A DNA stretch of 64,000 bases from Photobacterium frigidiphilum (GCF_003025615.1 NZ_PYMJ01000004.1:124001-188000), one strand, 5' to 3'. Counted from the first letter of the stretch, positions 51,916 to 61,812 are shown. The notes: generated by a model from the sequence alone, not told the origin. A program made the numbers and translations.

Positions 51916-53331
51916 ATGAAACTGTTTTATAACGTAGAAGACAAACCACCAGTCGGAGCGTCAATTTTATTGGCGTTACAACATATGCTTGCCGCGATGG
52001 GAGCAATTATTGCAGTACCACTTGTTGTTGGAAGTGCCATAGGCTTACCGACTGAACAAATGGTGATTCTGGTTAACGCGGCATTGATGGTGTCGGGTAT
52101 TGTTACCATTATTCAGTGCAAAGGTATTGGTCCTGTTGGTATTCGTTTACCTGTCGTCATGGGCACAAGTTTTACTTTTGTGGCTATTTCGATTTCTATT
52201 GGATTAGATGCAGGTGTTTCCGGTATTTTTGGAGCATCCCTCGTCGGCTCAATCGTGATGATTGTGGGCAGCCGATTTATGACGCAAATTCGAAAGCTGT
52301 TTCCACCAGTTGTATCTGGCACTGTGGTGGTCTTAATTGGTTTAACCATATTACCGGTTTCAGTCGATTGGTTTGCTGGCGGTTTTGTCGGGCAAGAAGA
52401 ATATGGTCAAATAAACAACCTACTATTGGGCTTATTAGTCTTAGTCGTGGTGATTGTTTTATCCCAAGTTGGTAAAGGTATTATCTCTGCGGCGGCGATT
52501 GTAATAGGTATGGCTGTCGGTTACATCACTGCTATTTTTATGGGAATCGTTGATTTTTCACCTGTGCGAAATGCGGAGTTCTTTGCATTACCGAAGTTAT
52601 TACCGTTTGGCTTAAGCTTTACGGTTAGCGGCATTATCGGCATGTCGATAGCGTATTTAGTCACTATTATGGAATCGACGGGTGACTTTCTTGCCTTGAG
52701 TGATGCCACCCATACAAAATTAACCGGTAAAAAACTCTCTAGAGGGATTTTATGCGACGGTTTGGGTAGTGCATTAGCTTCTTTATTTGGTACAACACCT
52801 TTCTCATCATTCAGCCAGAACGTTGGTATCGTTTCTATCACTGGGGTCGCGAGTCGTCATGTTGTGGCGGTAACGGGCTTCATTATGTTGATAGCAGGCT
52901 TATTTCCAAAGTTAGGCGGTATTGTTGTCACAATCCCTTCTCCAGTATTAGGTGGCGCAGGTTTAGTCATGTTCGCGATGATCATTTCATCGGGTATTGG
53001 CATTCTTTCTCGTATCAGTTTTACCAAACGAAACATGCTGATTATTGCCGTGGGTGTTGCATCGGGCATGGCGGTGACTGTTCGCCCTGAAATACTGACT
53101 TATTTACCTGATTCATTCCGCGTAATTTTAGGCTCTGGTATTACAACTGGTTCGTTAGTCGCGTTGGGCATGAACGCTTTCTTAAGTATCAATCGTGCAG
53201 ATGAAGCAGAAAGCGCACAAGAAAAACGTGAAGCATTAGAAACACAAATTATAGAATGTGAAGCCTGCGATAAAGCACTGAAAGAAGAGGAAGCGCTTGA
53301 ACAAAAAGAGCGGTTGGAAAGTGCGAAATAG
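51916..53331 (+). CDS. NCS2 family xanthine/urate-type permease
   Basis: 471 residues, nucleobase-cation symporter-2 family with fourteen helices. Signatures: LALQHMLAAMGAIIAVPLVVG (TM1), the substrate motif region NAALMVSGI, PVVMGTSFTFV, and SAFASLFGTTPFSSFSQNVGIVSITGV (QNxGxxxxTxxxSR-type motif). It imports xanthine or uric acid with protons. ATG at 51916 starts the conserved N-terminus. The acidic C-terminal tail (ALKEEEALEQKERLESA) is unusual. Sits between xdhD and guaD. Confidence 0.92.
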   Translation: MKLFYNVEDKPPVGASILLALQHMLAAMGAIIAVPLVVGSAIGLPTEQMVILVNAALMVSGIVTIIQCKGIGPVGIRLPVVMGTSFTFVAISISIGLDAGVSGIFGASLVGSIVMIVGSRFMTQIRKLFPPVVSGTVVVLIGLTILPVSVDWFAGGFVGQEEYGQINNLLLGLLVLVVVIVLSQVGKGIISAAAIVIGMAVGYITAIFMGIVDFSPVRNAEFFALPKLLPFGLSFTVSGIIGMSIAYLVTIMESTGDFLALSDATHTKLTGKKLSRGILCDGLGSALASLFGTTPFSSFSQNVGIVSITGVASRHVVAVTGFIMLIAGLFPKLGGIVVTIPSPVLGGAGLVMFAMIISSGIGILSRISFTKRNMLIIAVGVASGMAVTVRPEILTYLPDSFRVILGSGITTGSLVALGMNAFLSINRADEAESAQEKREALETQIIECEACDKALKEEEALEQKERLESAK

Positions 53332-53337
53332 CCGTAG

Positions 53338-53430
53338 TTTATAAAAACTGTTGTTTATAAAAGCCATTATTTATAAGAGCAACTGTTTATAAAAGCAGTT
53401 ATTTATAAAAACAGCCGTTTATAACAATAG
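53338..53430. repeat. 16-bp tandem repeat, five and a half units
   Basis: Units begin TTTATAAAAACTGTTG, TTTATAAAAGCCATTA, TTTATAAGAGCAACTG, TTTATAAAAGCAGTTA, TTTATAAAAACAGCCG and TTTATAACAATAG. The first 9-10 bases are nearly constant while the rest varies, and AACTG/CAGTT arms of neighbouring units can pair. It starts immediately after the permease stop. Confidence 0.9.
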
Positions 53431-53537
53431 AATATTTAAAAAAAGGCGTTACGTCGAGTTGCCGTTTAACCCTACAATATTTTTTAATTGGCAGCTAAAA
53501 GGCGACGAAAGCGTAAAGACAATTATTAGAGGTTTAT

Positions 53538-54854
53538 ATGGAATATAGCCAATCAATTAAAGCGATTCGTGCATCTATTTTAGATATAGCGAGTGTCGTT
53601 GATAAACCGGAAGATATCGAACAACACCTGCGTTTTATCGAAGACGGATTAATGCTGGTTGATAATGGTCGAATCGAATGGGTGGGAACCTGGGAAGAGG
53701 GTAAAGACAAAATACCTGATTCAGTGCGTATTCGTAGTTACCCAGGCAAGATTGTTATGCCAGGATTTGTCGATACACATATTCACTACCCACAAGCAGA
53801 AATGGTGGGGGCTTACGGTGAACAGCTTTTAGAGTGGTTAAATAATTACACCTTCCCGACAGAAGCCCGTTATAAAGATAAAGACTATTCACGTGAAATG
53901 TCGGCGTTTTTCCTCAAGCAGTTATTACGCAATGGTACAACGACCGCATTGGTATTTGGTACGGTACACCCTGAATCTGTTGATGCATTATTTGAAGCGG
54001 CTGAAGGCATCAATATGCGGATCATTGCTGGTAAAGTAATGATGGATCGTAACGCCCCTGATTATCTATTAGACACACCCGAAACGAGTTATAACCAAAC
54101 CAAAGAATTAATTGAAAAGTGGCATAAGCGCGGTCGTGCGTTATACGCGATTACGCCTCGTTTCGCGCCAACTTCATCGCCAGAACAACTTGCGATGGCA
54201 GGTAAACTGAAACAAGAATATCCCGATACTTATGTACATACGCATTTGTGTGAAAACAAAAATGAAATTGAATGGGTAAAAGAATTATACCCTGAGCAAG
54301 ATGGTTACCTCGATGTGTATCATCATCATGGCTTAACGGGATCTAAAAGTGTTTTCGCTCACTGTATTCATCTTGAAGATAAAGAGTGGGATTGCTTGCA
54401 AGAGACCGATTCTGCTATCGCTTTTTGCCCTACATCAAATCTGTATTTGGGCAGTGGCTTATTCAAATTACAAGAAGCATGGCAGCGTAAAATCAAAGTG
54501 GGTATGGGGACGGATATTGGTGCCGGAACCACGTTTAATATGATGCAAACATTGAATGAAGCCTACAAGGTGATGCAGCTGCAACAACACCGTTTATCGG
54601 CATTTGAAGCGTTCTACCTAGCGACATTAGGCGGGGCAAAGTCGCTATCACTCGATCACTTAATTGGCAACTTTGAAGTAGGAAAAGAAGCTGACTTTGT
54701 TGTGATCGATCCTTGCGCCACACCATTACAACAGTTGCGTTATGACAGCTCAAAAAGCCTTGCTGATGAATTATTTGTCTTAATGACATTAGGCGATGAT
54801 CGCAGCATTTATCGTACCTATGTTGATGGGCGCTTAGTGTATGAACGCGGCTAA
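53538..54854 (+). CDS. guaD: guanine deaminase
   Basis: 438 residues, the E. coli GuaD type. Metal site FVDTHIHYPQ, the guanine-contact PRFAPTSSPEQL, VHTHLCENKNEI, FAHCIHL and catalytic Asp in GMGTDIGAGTTFNM. Converts guanine to xanthine, the substrate for the xanthine dehydrogenase encoded 17 kb upstream. Lies between two nucleobase permeases in the purine cluster. Confidence 0.96.
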   Translation: MEYSQSIKAIRASILDIASVVDKPEDIEQHLRFIEDGLMLVDNGRIEWVGTWEEGKDKIPDSVRIRSYPGKIVMPGFVDTHIHYPQAEMVGAYGEQLLEWLNNYTFPTEARYKDKDYSREMSAFFLKQLLRNGTTTALVFGTVHPESVDALFEAAEGINMRIIAGKVMMDRNAPDYLLDTPETSYNQTKELIEKWHKRGRALYAITPRFAPTSSPEQLAMAGKLKQEYPDTYVHTHLCENKNEIEWVKELYPEQDGYLDVYHHHGLTGSKSVFAHCIHLEDKEWDCLQETDSAIAFCPTSNLYLGSGLFKLQEAWQRKIKVGMGTDIGAGTTFNMMQTLNEAYKVMQLQQHRLSAFEAFYLATLGGAKSLSLDHLIGNFEVGKEADFVVIDPCATPLQQLRYDSSKSLADELFVLMTLGDDRSIYRTYVDGRLVYERG

Positions 54855-54991
54855 TTAAAGTTTGATACCGAATTAAAAATATAATTGAACATTGTTGAGA
54901 GGAAGCTCAACGAACCTATAGGCAGCAAAAGTAACAACAAAGATCGACCTTTGATACTTCAACTGAGTTTATAGAGCTGAGTGTCTAAATT

Positions 54992-55041
54992 TGAGTTTCT
55001 AGAATTGATCATTGAAATTTCAATAATGAGTTTCTAGAATT
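54992..55041. promoter_or_regulatory. symmetrical repeat block before the GhxQ-like permease
   Basis: Two copies of TGAGTTTCTAGAATT (54992-55006 and 55027-55041) flank the perfect palindrome ATTGAAATTTCAAT (55011-55024). The block ends about 55 bp before the permease start and is a good operator candidate. Confidence 0.5.
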
Positions 55042-55096
55042 TCGGTTCGATTTTTATCGCTTTTGCTCCTGACGACAAATCAAAGGAACTAACATC

Positions 55097-56509
55097 ATGT
55101 CTGATCACAGTGCAATACATACAGGACAATCAACAAAAGACACTGATCTTAACAACACGGAAAACCCAGAAGCGAAACCTGAAATAAAAGGAGGGCTTGA
55201 TGGCTACTTCTATATTACAGAGCGTGGCAGTACAGTAAAAACAGAAATGGTAGCCGGGTTAACGACGTTTTTAGCGATGGTTTACTCCGTTATTGTAGTA
55301 CCGAGCATGCTTGGGGCGGCTGGGTTTAATCAAGGTGCTGTATTTATAGCAACCTGTTTAGTTGCCGCATTTGGTTCATTGTTAATGGGCTTATGGGCAA
55401 AACTACCAATGGCAATAGGCTGTGCTATCTCGTTAACTGCTTTTACAGCATTTAGCTTGGTATTAGGGCAGGGCATCAGTATTCCTGTTGCGTTGGGTGC
55501 TGTATTCCTTATGGGTGTGGTGTTTACCGCCATTACTGTAACAGGGGTACGACAGTGGATTTTAACGAACTTACCGCATGGTATCGCACACGGTACGGGT
55601 ATTGGTATAGGTCTGTTTTTACTATTAATTGCCGCAAATGGTGTGGGTTTAGTGGTGAAAAATCCGTATGAAGGTTTACCGGTAATGCTAGGCGAATTTA
55701 CCTCGTTACCTGTGCTTATGTCGGTGTTCGGTCTTGCGGCTATTTTTGGTCTTGAAAAACGCCGTGTACCAGGTGGTATTCTTTTAGTCATCGTCGCTAT
55801 TTCAGTATTCGGTATTATTTTTGATCCTAATGTTGTGTATCAAGGGCTTTTTGCTATGCCATCGTTTGGCGCTGAAGGTGAATCACTACTGGGCACTATG
55901 GATATTATGGGTGCATTAAACCCTATCGTTATTCCAAGTGTTTTAGCCTTGGTTATGACCGCAATTTTTGATGCAACAGGGACTATTCGTGCTGTTGCGG
56001 GTCAAGCAAACTTACTTGATAAAGATGGTCAAATTATCAATGGCGGTAAAGCGTTAACGGCAGATTCAGTCAGTAGTATTGTTGCTGGTTGCGTGGGTGG
56101 TGCACCTGCTGCAGTATATATTGAATCTGCTGCTGGTACGGCTGCTGGTGGTAAAACAGGATTAACAGCAACGGTTGTTGGTTTATTGTTTGTAGTCATG
56201 TTGTTCTTGTCACCTGTTAGTTATCTTGTTCCCGCTTACGCAACAGCCCCTGCGCTGATGTATGTGGGTTTATTAATGCTTAGCAATGTAAGCAAGTTAG
56301 ACATGAACGATTCTGTTGATGCCTTATCTGGCTTAATGTGCGCAGTATTCATCGTGTTAACGGGCAATATTGTTACAGGTATTATGCTTGGCTTTAGCGC
56401 GCTGGTTATTGGTCGTGTTATCTCTGGTGAATGGAAAAAGCTGAATGTCGGTACGGTACTTATCGCAATCGTCTTAATTGTTTTCTATGCAGGAGGCTGG
56501 GCTATTTAA
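55097..56509 (+). CDS. NCS2/AzgA-type purine permease (guanine/hypoxanthine), GhxQ-like
   Basis: 470 residues with an N-terminal hydrophilic lead of about 35 residues, then [29 protein letters not shown] (TM1 of AzgA-type carriers), GMALSCAIS-type [36 protein letters not shown] and [10 protein letters not shown]. Members GhxP/GhxQ import guanine and hypoxanthine. Last gene of the purine cluster; together with guaD it would feed exogenous guanine to xanthine. Confidence 0.93.
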   Translation: MSDHSAIHTGQSTKDTDLNNTENPEAKPEIKGGLDGYFYITERGSTVKTEMVAGLTTFLAMVYSVIVVPSMLGAAGFNQGAVFIATCLVAAFGSLLMGLWAKLPMAIGCAISLTAFTAFSLVLGQGISIPVALGAVFLMGVVFTAITVTGVRQWILTNLPHGIAHGTGIGIGLFLLLIAANGVGLVVKNPYEGLPVMLGEFTSLPVLMSVFGLAAIFGLEKRRVPGGILLVIVAISVFGIIFDPNVVYQGLFAMPSFGAEGESLLGTMDIMGALNPIVIPSVLALVMTAIFDATGTIRAVAGQANLLDKDGQIINGGKALTADSVSSIVAGCVGGAPAAVYIESAAGTAAGGKTGLTATVVGLLFVVMLFLSPVSYLVPAYATAPALMYVGLLMLSNVSKLDMNDSVDALSGLMCAVFIVLTGNIVTGIMLGFSALVIGRVISGEWKKLNVGTVLIAIVLIVFYAGGWAI

Positions 56510-56542
56510 TATAGCTTTATACCTACAGTATTATTAATAAAT

Positions 56543-56576
56543 AAAGCCGTTGCATATTATGCTGCGGCTTTTTTTG
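56543..56576 (+). terminator. terminator of the purine cluster
   Basis: AAAGCCG and CGGCTTT (extended by TGCATA/TATGC pairing) followed by TTTTTTT, between convergent genes. Confidence 0.88.
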
Positions 56577-56586
56577 TTTTCTATGT

Positions 56587-57120
56587 TCAATTCAAATGGT
56601 TTAAGTGACTGACCGCATCTTTAAATTGCTCATTGAGTTCCTCGTGCCTTAATACTTGCTTTTCAGTATCAAAATGATCATAAAAACTAGGTATAGATAA
56701 ACTAGCTTTAACAATTCCATCAAAATATGGTGCTGATTGTACCGCAGAGGCTAGTACACTAGCCCCCCCCAAAGAACCTGGTGAAGTGGAAAACAGAACC
56801 ATTGGCTTGTTTTGAAAAACCTTAGGCTCAATACGAGAGCACCAATCAAATATGTTTTTGTATGCGACTGAATACGAACCATTATGTTCTGCAAATGAAA
56901 TGATAATTCCGTCACATCCCTCTATTTTTGCTAAAAAATCTTTGGCTAATTTTGGATGTCCCAATTCTTCTTCTTTATCTTGACTATACAAAGGCAATTC
57001 ATAATTATTTAAATCTAAAATTTCAACATCAACTTTATTTAATAACTGACTAGCATACCCAACCAGTTGTTTATTGATTGACTTCTTGTGATTGCTAGCA
57101 GCAAAGGCAATAATTTTCAT
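56587..57120 (-). CDS. NADPH-dependent FMN reductase family protein
   Basis: 177 residues, flavodoxin-like fold: ASNHKKSINKQLVGYA (phosphate loop), CDGIIISFAEHNGSYSVAYKNIFDW and MVLFSTSPGSLGGASVLASA. It reduces flavins, quinones or azo dyes with NAD(P)H. Full length. Alone on the minus strand, sharing the terminator region with the permease gene. Confidence 0.92.
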   Translation of the reverse strand: MKIIAFAASNHKKSINKQLVGYASQLLNKVDVEILDLNNYELPLYSQDKEEELGHPKLAKDFLAKIEGCDGIIISFAEHNGSYSVAYKNIFDWCSRIEPKVFQNKPMVLFSTSPGSLGGASVLASAVQSAPYFDGIVKASLSIPSFYDHFDTEKQVLRHEELNEQFKDAVSHLNHLN

Positions 57121-57542
57121 GATTATTTTCCTAATAGTTATTACTTAGTCGCAAAATAGGAGTAGTGGGAGTATGTTATTTATCAAGACACTAGTTTTAA
57201 CATTATGACTAGCAACTCTTCTAACCGCTAACTCTGAGGAACACCACCTGTAATCACATTAGCACAGGTATTACAAATCAGCCTTAACAGTCAGTGAATG
57301 AGTTCTAGCTCTAAATGAGAATGGGGCAGCTCTGAGTTAGACAAAAGATCGCAGAAGTGACCTTTTTTATTTTTTCGGTGAGACACATTACAGCTCCTAA
57401 AGAAGGGGCTGTTTGATTTATGGTTACGAAGTATTGAATGTAGCTGCCTTTTTTCTGCAACGTTAATTCAATATAAATATGACAGCCAATAAAATACTTG
57501 CGATCATAGCGGCAAGATATTGTTCATCGATTACAGAATACT
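57121..57542. other. 420-bp intergenic region before hrpB
   Basis: No gene. A hairpin CAGCTCC-TAAAGAA-GGGGCTG at 57391-57411 is seen; otherwise nothing identifiable. Confidence 0.4.
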
Positions 57543-59927
57543 ATGCAAAACCCATTACCCATTGATTCGCTAAAGCTCGACTTTCTGAAGGCTTTACAAA
57601 CATCTCACCTTGTTATTGAAGCTGAAACCGGTTCTGGTAAATCAACCAGATTGCCTTTATGGGCAGCAGAATCTGGACGTGTTTTAGTGGTTGAACCTCG
57701 TCGAGTGGCGTGTACCGCGTTGGCTGAATATGTTGCTTCTAGCAATGGTGAAACGTTAGGTAAGCGAATTGGTTATGCCATCCGTTTTGATAATCGTTTT
57801 AATGACAATACTCAAGTCGTTTTCGTTACTCCCGGTGTTGCCTTACGCTGGATGATAGAAGATAAACTGCAGTCTTTTACTACCATTATGATTGATGAAT
57901 TTCATGAACGCAGGTGGGATACAGACTTATTGTTGGCGTTACTAAAAAAAGAAAATGCGCATCAATTGATTGCAACATCAGCGACGATGGATAGCCAACG
58001 TTTGGCTGACTATCTTGGTGCGCAGCATCTTAAAGCGACAGGCAGAACGTATAATGTAGAGGTTGTTTACAAGGCGAATGATAGCCGTGATATGCCAGAT
58101 GCCCGTGGTATTGAACGAAAGATAAAAGAGGTGGTTGAACAATATTATCGTGAACAAGGTGATATTTTAATTTTTCTGCCCGGCCGTAAAGAAATTAGCC
58201 AATGTGTATCGACATTAGCGCAGCATTTTAAAGAACAAATCAGCCTAGGTTTAATCGATGTAATCCCATTGCATGCCTCAGTATCTGATGATGAACGCTA
58301 TCGCGCATTAACTCAAAGTGACAAGCAGCGAATAATTGTTGCAACCAATGTGGCTGAAACATCGTTAACGATTCCCGGTGTCACCTTAATTATTGATAGT
58401 GGGTTAGAGCGAAGAACACATCAGCGAAATGGCCGTACTGTGTTGGGTTTACATGCCATTTCTAACGCCAGTTCAGAACAACGAAAAGGCAGGGCTGGAC
58501 GAGTAAGTGAAGGGATATGCGTTCGGTTGTACGGTAAAGCCGCACCATTAGAGCACTTAACACCACCCGAATTACATCGAGAAGAGTTGGTTGAACCGAT
58601 GTTAGCCGCTGCGTGTTGTGGTTATAAATTCAATGACTTGGCATTTGTTGATAGTCTTCCAGAGAAAACGACTCAGCAAGCGATTGATCGATTACGCAAT
58701 ATGAGGGCGATTGATGAAAAAGGGCGAGTCACCGCACATGGGCGACTGTTATTTCCACTGCCGATAGACACACTTTTTGCGCATTTAATTACGGTAATGC
58801 CCAATAAAGCCAGCCAAGAAGCGATGGTCGATTTGTCTGCTGCGCTATCTGTTCCTCAGCGTTTATGGCAGTTTCCTAAAAACGCAGAGGGCAGAGAAGA
58901 ATTAGTACAATGGCAGCCCCAGCATTGTGACGCGACAACACTGATTAAAATATTACGTGAAGACGCACCTGAATCACTCAATGTTGATAGGCAAGTGCTT
59001 CAAGATGCGCGTCAGTTATCGAGCCAAATTCGTGAAGCATTGGAATTACCGATGCTTGAAGTTGCAACATCAATTAAACGTGAACAATGGTTAAATGCAG
59101 TTATTGAAGCAGCACCTGAATTAGTGTTTGTACGCCGAGAAAAACGCAAGCAGGCGTTAGGTAATGGCTATAGTGAGGTGAGTATTGGCCGTGAAAGTCG
59201 CTTTTCAGATAATGATGAAGCCGCTATCGTTTTTGATCAATATGCAATGCCTGGTCGTGGCAGTAAACAAACATTAGCGCTGGCAACCTGTATGACGCCT
59301 ATAACCCTTGACCAGATGATTGCGTTAGATTTGGGTGAGCAGGTAGCAGGGAAAAGCGAAATTGTAGAGGGCGAATGCCGAGTTGAAATTGAACGTCGCT
59401 ATGCTGGGCGGGTTATTCAACGACAATGGCAAAAACCTAAAGGAAGTGTGGCTAAAGAGACATTAGTCGATTTGATTCTTCAAGGACACATGCTTTCAGG
59501 CTTAGCAGAAAAGATCAGTGCTGATATCCAACAGTGGAATTTATATTTAGCTTTGGGGCGATATGATGCCTCGCTCTACAACACCAACATAAAGCCCGAA
59601 CCTGTCGATGTTGTTAAGTGGCTATCTATTCAAATTGAAGATCTTGGAATTGAGTCGTCAGATGATCTGGCATTATTTTCTATGGACGACTTTCATTTTG
59701 AAGGCATCCCAGAATGGGAAAGGGAAGATTTTGATACCGAATATCCATATCAAGTGCAATTAAATGATTTAGTGATGAATATTAAATACGATATTTACCG
59801 TAAAAGTGTTGTTGCTACTTATATTAAAGGTAACCGAAAAGCGGATCCTAAGCGTTGGGAATTACCTCGTTGGCAAGGGTGGAAAATACAGTATTGTAAA
59901 GCAAGCAGAACGATAGATATCAAATAA
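57543..59927 (+). CDS. DEAH-box RNA helicase of the HrpB family
   Basis: 794 residues. Walker A EAETGSGKST (near 27), motif II DEFH (IDEFHERRWD, near 117), SAT, TNVAETSLTIPGV and QRKGRAGRVSEG motif VI. A helicase-associated middle part and an HrpB-type C-terminal domain follow. The C-terminus (from about 600) is less similar to E. coli HrpB, so it may be a divergent HrpB. Probably an RNA helicase. The last codons and terminator are duplicated 2.6 kb further right. Confidence 0.88.
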   Translation: MQNPLPIDSLKLDFLKALQTSHLVIEAETGSGKSTRLPLWAAESGRVLVVEPRRVACTALAEYVASSNGETLGKRIGYAIRFDNRFNDNTQVVFVTPGVALRWMIEDKLQSFTTIMIDEFHERRWDTDLLLALLKKENAHQLIATSATMDSQRLADYLGAQHLKATGRTYNVEVVYKANDSRDMPDARGIERKIKEVVEQYYREQGDILIFLPGRKEISQCVSTLAQHFKEQISLGLIDVIPLHASVSDDERYRALTQSDKQRIIVATNVAETSLTIPGVTLIIDSGLERRTHQRNGRTVLGLHAISNASSEQRKGRAGRVSEGICVRLYGKAAPLEHLTPPELHREELVEPMLAAACCGYKFNDLAFVDSLPEKTTQQAIDRLRNMRAIDEKGRVTAHGRLLFPLPIDTLFAHLITVMPNKASQEAMVDLSAALSVPQRLWQFPKNAEGREELVQWQPQHCDATTLIKILREDAPESLNVDRQVLQDARQLSSQIREALELPMLEVATSIKREQWLNAVIEAAPELVFVRREKRKQALGNGYSEVSIGRESRFSDNDEAAIVFDQYAMPGRGSKQTLALATCMTPITLDQMIALDLGEQVAGKSEIVEGECRVEIERRYAGRVIQRQWQKPKGSVAKETLVDLILQGHMLSGLAEKISADIQQWNLYLALGRYDASLYNTNIKPEPVDVVKWLSIQIEDLGIESSDDLALFSMDDFHFEGIPEWEREDFDTEYPYQVQLNDLVMNIKYDIYRKSVVATYIKGNRKADPKRWELPRWQGWKIQYCKASRTIDIK

Positions 59928-60053
59928 TCCCGATTGTAATAACCGGAGACTGTAAATAACAGTATTAAGCCTTCAAATAAAAGCAGCCAGTAATTGGCTG
60001 CTTGATCGTATTGAGGATGGTATTGTTTAATTTGTAATATTTACCTGTTCAGC
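59894..60053. repeat. islet-flanking direct repeat, left copy
   Basis: Contains the end of hrpB (ASRTIDIK), the shared terminator and the reverse-strand tail AEQVNITN of a lipoprotein gene. The right copy at 62493-62640 has the same order. The real lipoprotein gene is attached only to the right copy and the real hrpB only to the left copy. Confidence 0.88.
59981..60002. terminator. bidirectional terminator, left copy
   Basis: AAGCAGCCA-GTAA-TTGGCTGCTT after hrpB; nearly identical to the hairpin at 62564-62586. Confidence 0.8.
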
Positions 60054-60352
60054 AAGCCCGAACTACCTTATATGACGCTATTTTATCTTGGTCGAAATAT
60101 GCCAAGACACCGCATTAAATAGTGATAACAAGGTCAACAGTAGTTAGTTTTTCGGCGTTAGCTACCTTCCTTAGTCGAAAATACATATCAGTGAAATTAT
60201 TGTTTTTTACAGAGACTTATTTGTTGTCCATCGCAGTATTTACTCTTCGGCATGTTTGTTTGTTTTTCTTCATGCTTCAATTGATTATTCTTTCTTATGC
60301 ATACTAGTAAGTTAATTGGAAATACTTCAGAAATAATATTGATGAGTAATAA
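60054..60352. other. leader of the toxin-like gene
   Basis: About 300 bp between the left repeat and the toxin-like gene. It is AT-rich; a 61-residue frame in it has no protein-like character. No strong promoter consensus or ribosome site was found. Confidence 0.35.
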
Positions 60353-61375
60353 ATGGTTGCGTCATCTGATAAAAATCACATGGCAATGCACATAGTTGAA
60401 AAGGCTATGCCTATTGATCAGCTAATAATTATTTTATATAACTCGCCAGATAAAATAGTCTACGAGCATTTTAGGGCTGTGAATTCTCATTTGAAAGACA
60501 ATAAGGTAAAAGTTGGACAAATTGTATTGTTATCACCAGCTACTAGTCGAGAGTGTACAATTGAAGAAACGGAGTTTTTAAACATAGCTAAATCTGTTGA
60601 CTCAACCTTATTAAAAATGAGCAATTCAGAAAAACAGCTGCTGGTGAATAGGTATGAATTTTTATCTAACGTTGCTAGCTATAATGGCTTGTTTTTAGGT
60701 GTAAGTAATACAGCATGGAATGCTCATACCAAACAAGTTAAATTAATTTTAAAAGATTTAGAACGTACCTATGTTACGAGTTATAAATTGAACGGAAATT
60801 TAAATAACCGAAGTTTCTTTACTCAACGTAAAATTCAATTTGCGCGTTTAGATACCGCACTCAGTCGTTTTGCACAACCTACATTAGGTGGAAAGCTTAT
60901 ATCTGGAGATATTCGCAGTAATTTAGGACTAAGCACTAAAAGCATTATTCACCAATGGAGCAAGCAACCCGGCAATGTCACCACTATTCCTAATTTCCAC
61001 AAAAACTATGCCGCTGTAGCTGAAATGTCACGTAATTTGAAGCGTGTAGGCTATGTAGGTATTGCACTAACTGGATTTGATGCGGTAGCTAATATTCAAA
61101 AAGCTTGCACTGTTAGTGATACGACTGCGTGTAGCAAGGCTAAGTTTACTCAAACGGGTAAGGCTGCAGGAAGTATCGTAGGGGGGACTTTGGGTGGTGC
61201 AGCAGCAACTTGGGCTACTTGTTCTATTGTATTTAGTTTACCAACTGGCGGGACCAGTTTCTTTTGGTGTTCCCTTGTAGCAGGTGCTGGCGGTGGTTAT
61301 GCTGGAGGTATGATAGGCGGTAGCGGTGGGGATTATATAGGCGAAAAATTATATATTTCAACAGGAATTAAATAA
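60353..61375 (+). CDS. putative toxin/effector: LysM-like start, glycine-rich membrane-inserting C-terminus
   Basis: 340 residues without a signal peptide. Residues about 12-60 look like a LysM module (HIVEKAMPIDQLIIIL ... VNSHLKDNKVKVGQIVLLSP). A helical middle region of about 180 residues follows. The C-terminal 80 residues contain glycine-zipper segments (GKAAGSIVGGTLGGAAATWA, then VAGAGGGYAGGMIGGSGGDYIG) around a Cys-containing hydrophobic hairpin, typical of membrane-disrupting toxins. It is followed after 5 bp by a membrane protein fit to be its immunity partner. LysM without signal peptide suggests delivery by type VI secretion; comparison with Tme-like effectors is warranted. ATG at 60353 has no clear ribosome site. 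Confidence 0.65.
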   Translation: MVASSDKNHMAMHIVEKAMPIDQLIIILYNSPDKIVYEHFRAVNSHLKDNKVKVGQIVLLSPATSRECTIEETEFLNIAKSVDSTLLKMSNSEKQLLVNRYEFLSNVASYNGLFLGVSNTAWNAHTKQVKLILKDLERTYVTSYKLNGNLNNRSFFTQRKIQFARLDTALSRFAQPTLGGKLISGDIRSNLGLSTKSIIHQWSKQPGNVTTIPNFHKNYAAVAEMSRNLKRVGYVGIALTGFDAVANIQKACTVSDTTACSKAKFTQTGKAAGSIVGGTLGGAAATWATCSIVFSLPTGGTSFFWCSLVAGAGGGYAGGMIGGSGGDYIGEKLYISTGIK

Positions 61376-61380
61376 TTAAA

Positions 61381-61746
61381 ATGGAAGTATTAAGTTTATT
61401 AACAAACGTTATGCTGGTTCTTGGTATCGCTGGTGGCATTGGCACTTTTATTTGGATCGGTCTAGTCGCTTATTTAAAATCAAAGTGGCTACCTTTATTG
61501 GAAGATATTCTTGACGATGGTGTTCGATTTTATAGCTTGAATATCTTTTTAGCAGGTCCAGGGGTATTGCAATATGCCACAGTATTCCTTTGGTCTTTTC
61601 ATGCAAAACGTTATGGGATGCTCGAAAAAAGGGATAATGCTCCTAAGCACATTCAAAAGTGGTTTGTATTTGCTTTTTGTTGGTTCATGTCTTGTTGGGC
61701 GTTGATAGCTGCAAGTGCAATTATGGTCAAAGTATATGATTTATAA
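61381..61746 (+). CDS. putative immunity protein 1, three-helix membrane protein
   Basis: 121 residues with helices at about 6-32, 50-72 and 93-117. From residue 31 it is nearly identical to the protein at 62095 (LKSKWLPLLEDILDDGVRFY; FLWSFHAKRYGMLEKRDN), while the first 30 differ. Immediately downstream of the toxin-like gene, in the position and with the membrane topology expected for an immunity protein against a membrane-disrupting toxin. Confidence 0.65.
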   Translation: MEVLSLLTNVMLVLGIAGGIGTFIWIGLVAYLKSKWLPLLEDILDDGVRFYSLNIFLAGPGVLQYATVFLWSFHAKRYGMLEKRDNAPKHIQKWFVFAFCWFMSCWALIAASAIMVKVYDL

Positions 61747-61812
61747 AAAGTAAGTTGCATGGCGCTAAAAAAAATACTGTTGGCTGCGGTTCGTACCTTA
61801 TGCATTTTAGCC

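Noticed and set aside
53338..53430. CRISPR array
   Set aside because: The repeat period is only 16 bp without real spacers, and no cas gene is near.
60122..60307. 61-residue hydrophobic frame before the toxin-like gene
   Set aside because: AT-rich random-looking sequence without a ribosome site; most likely leader DNA.
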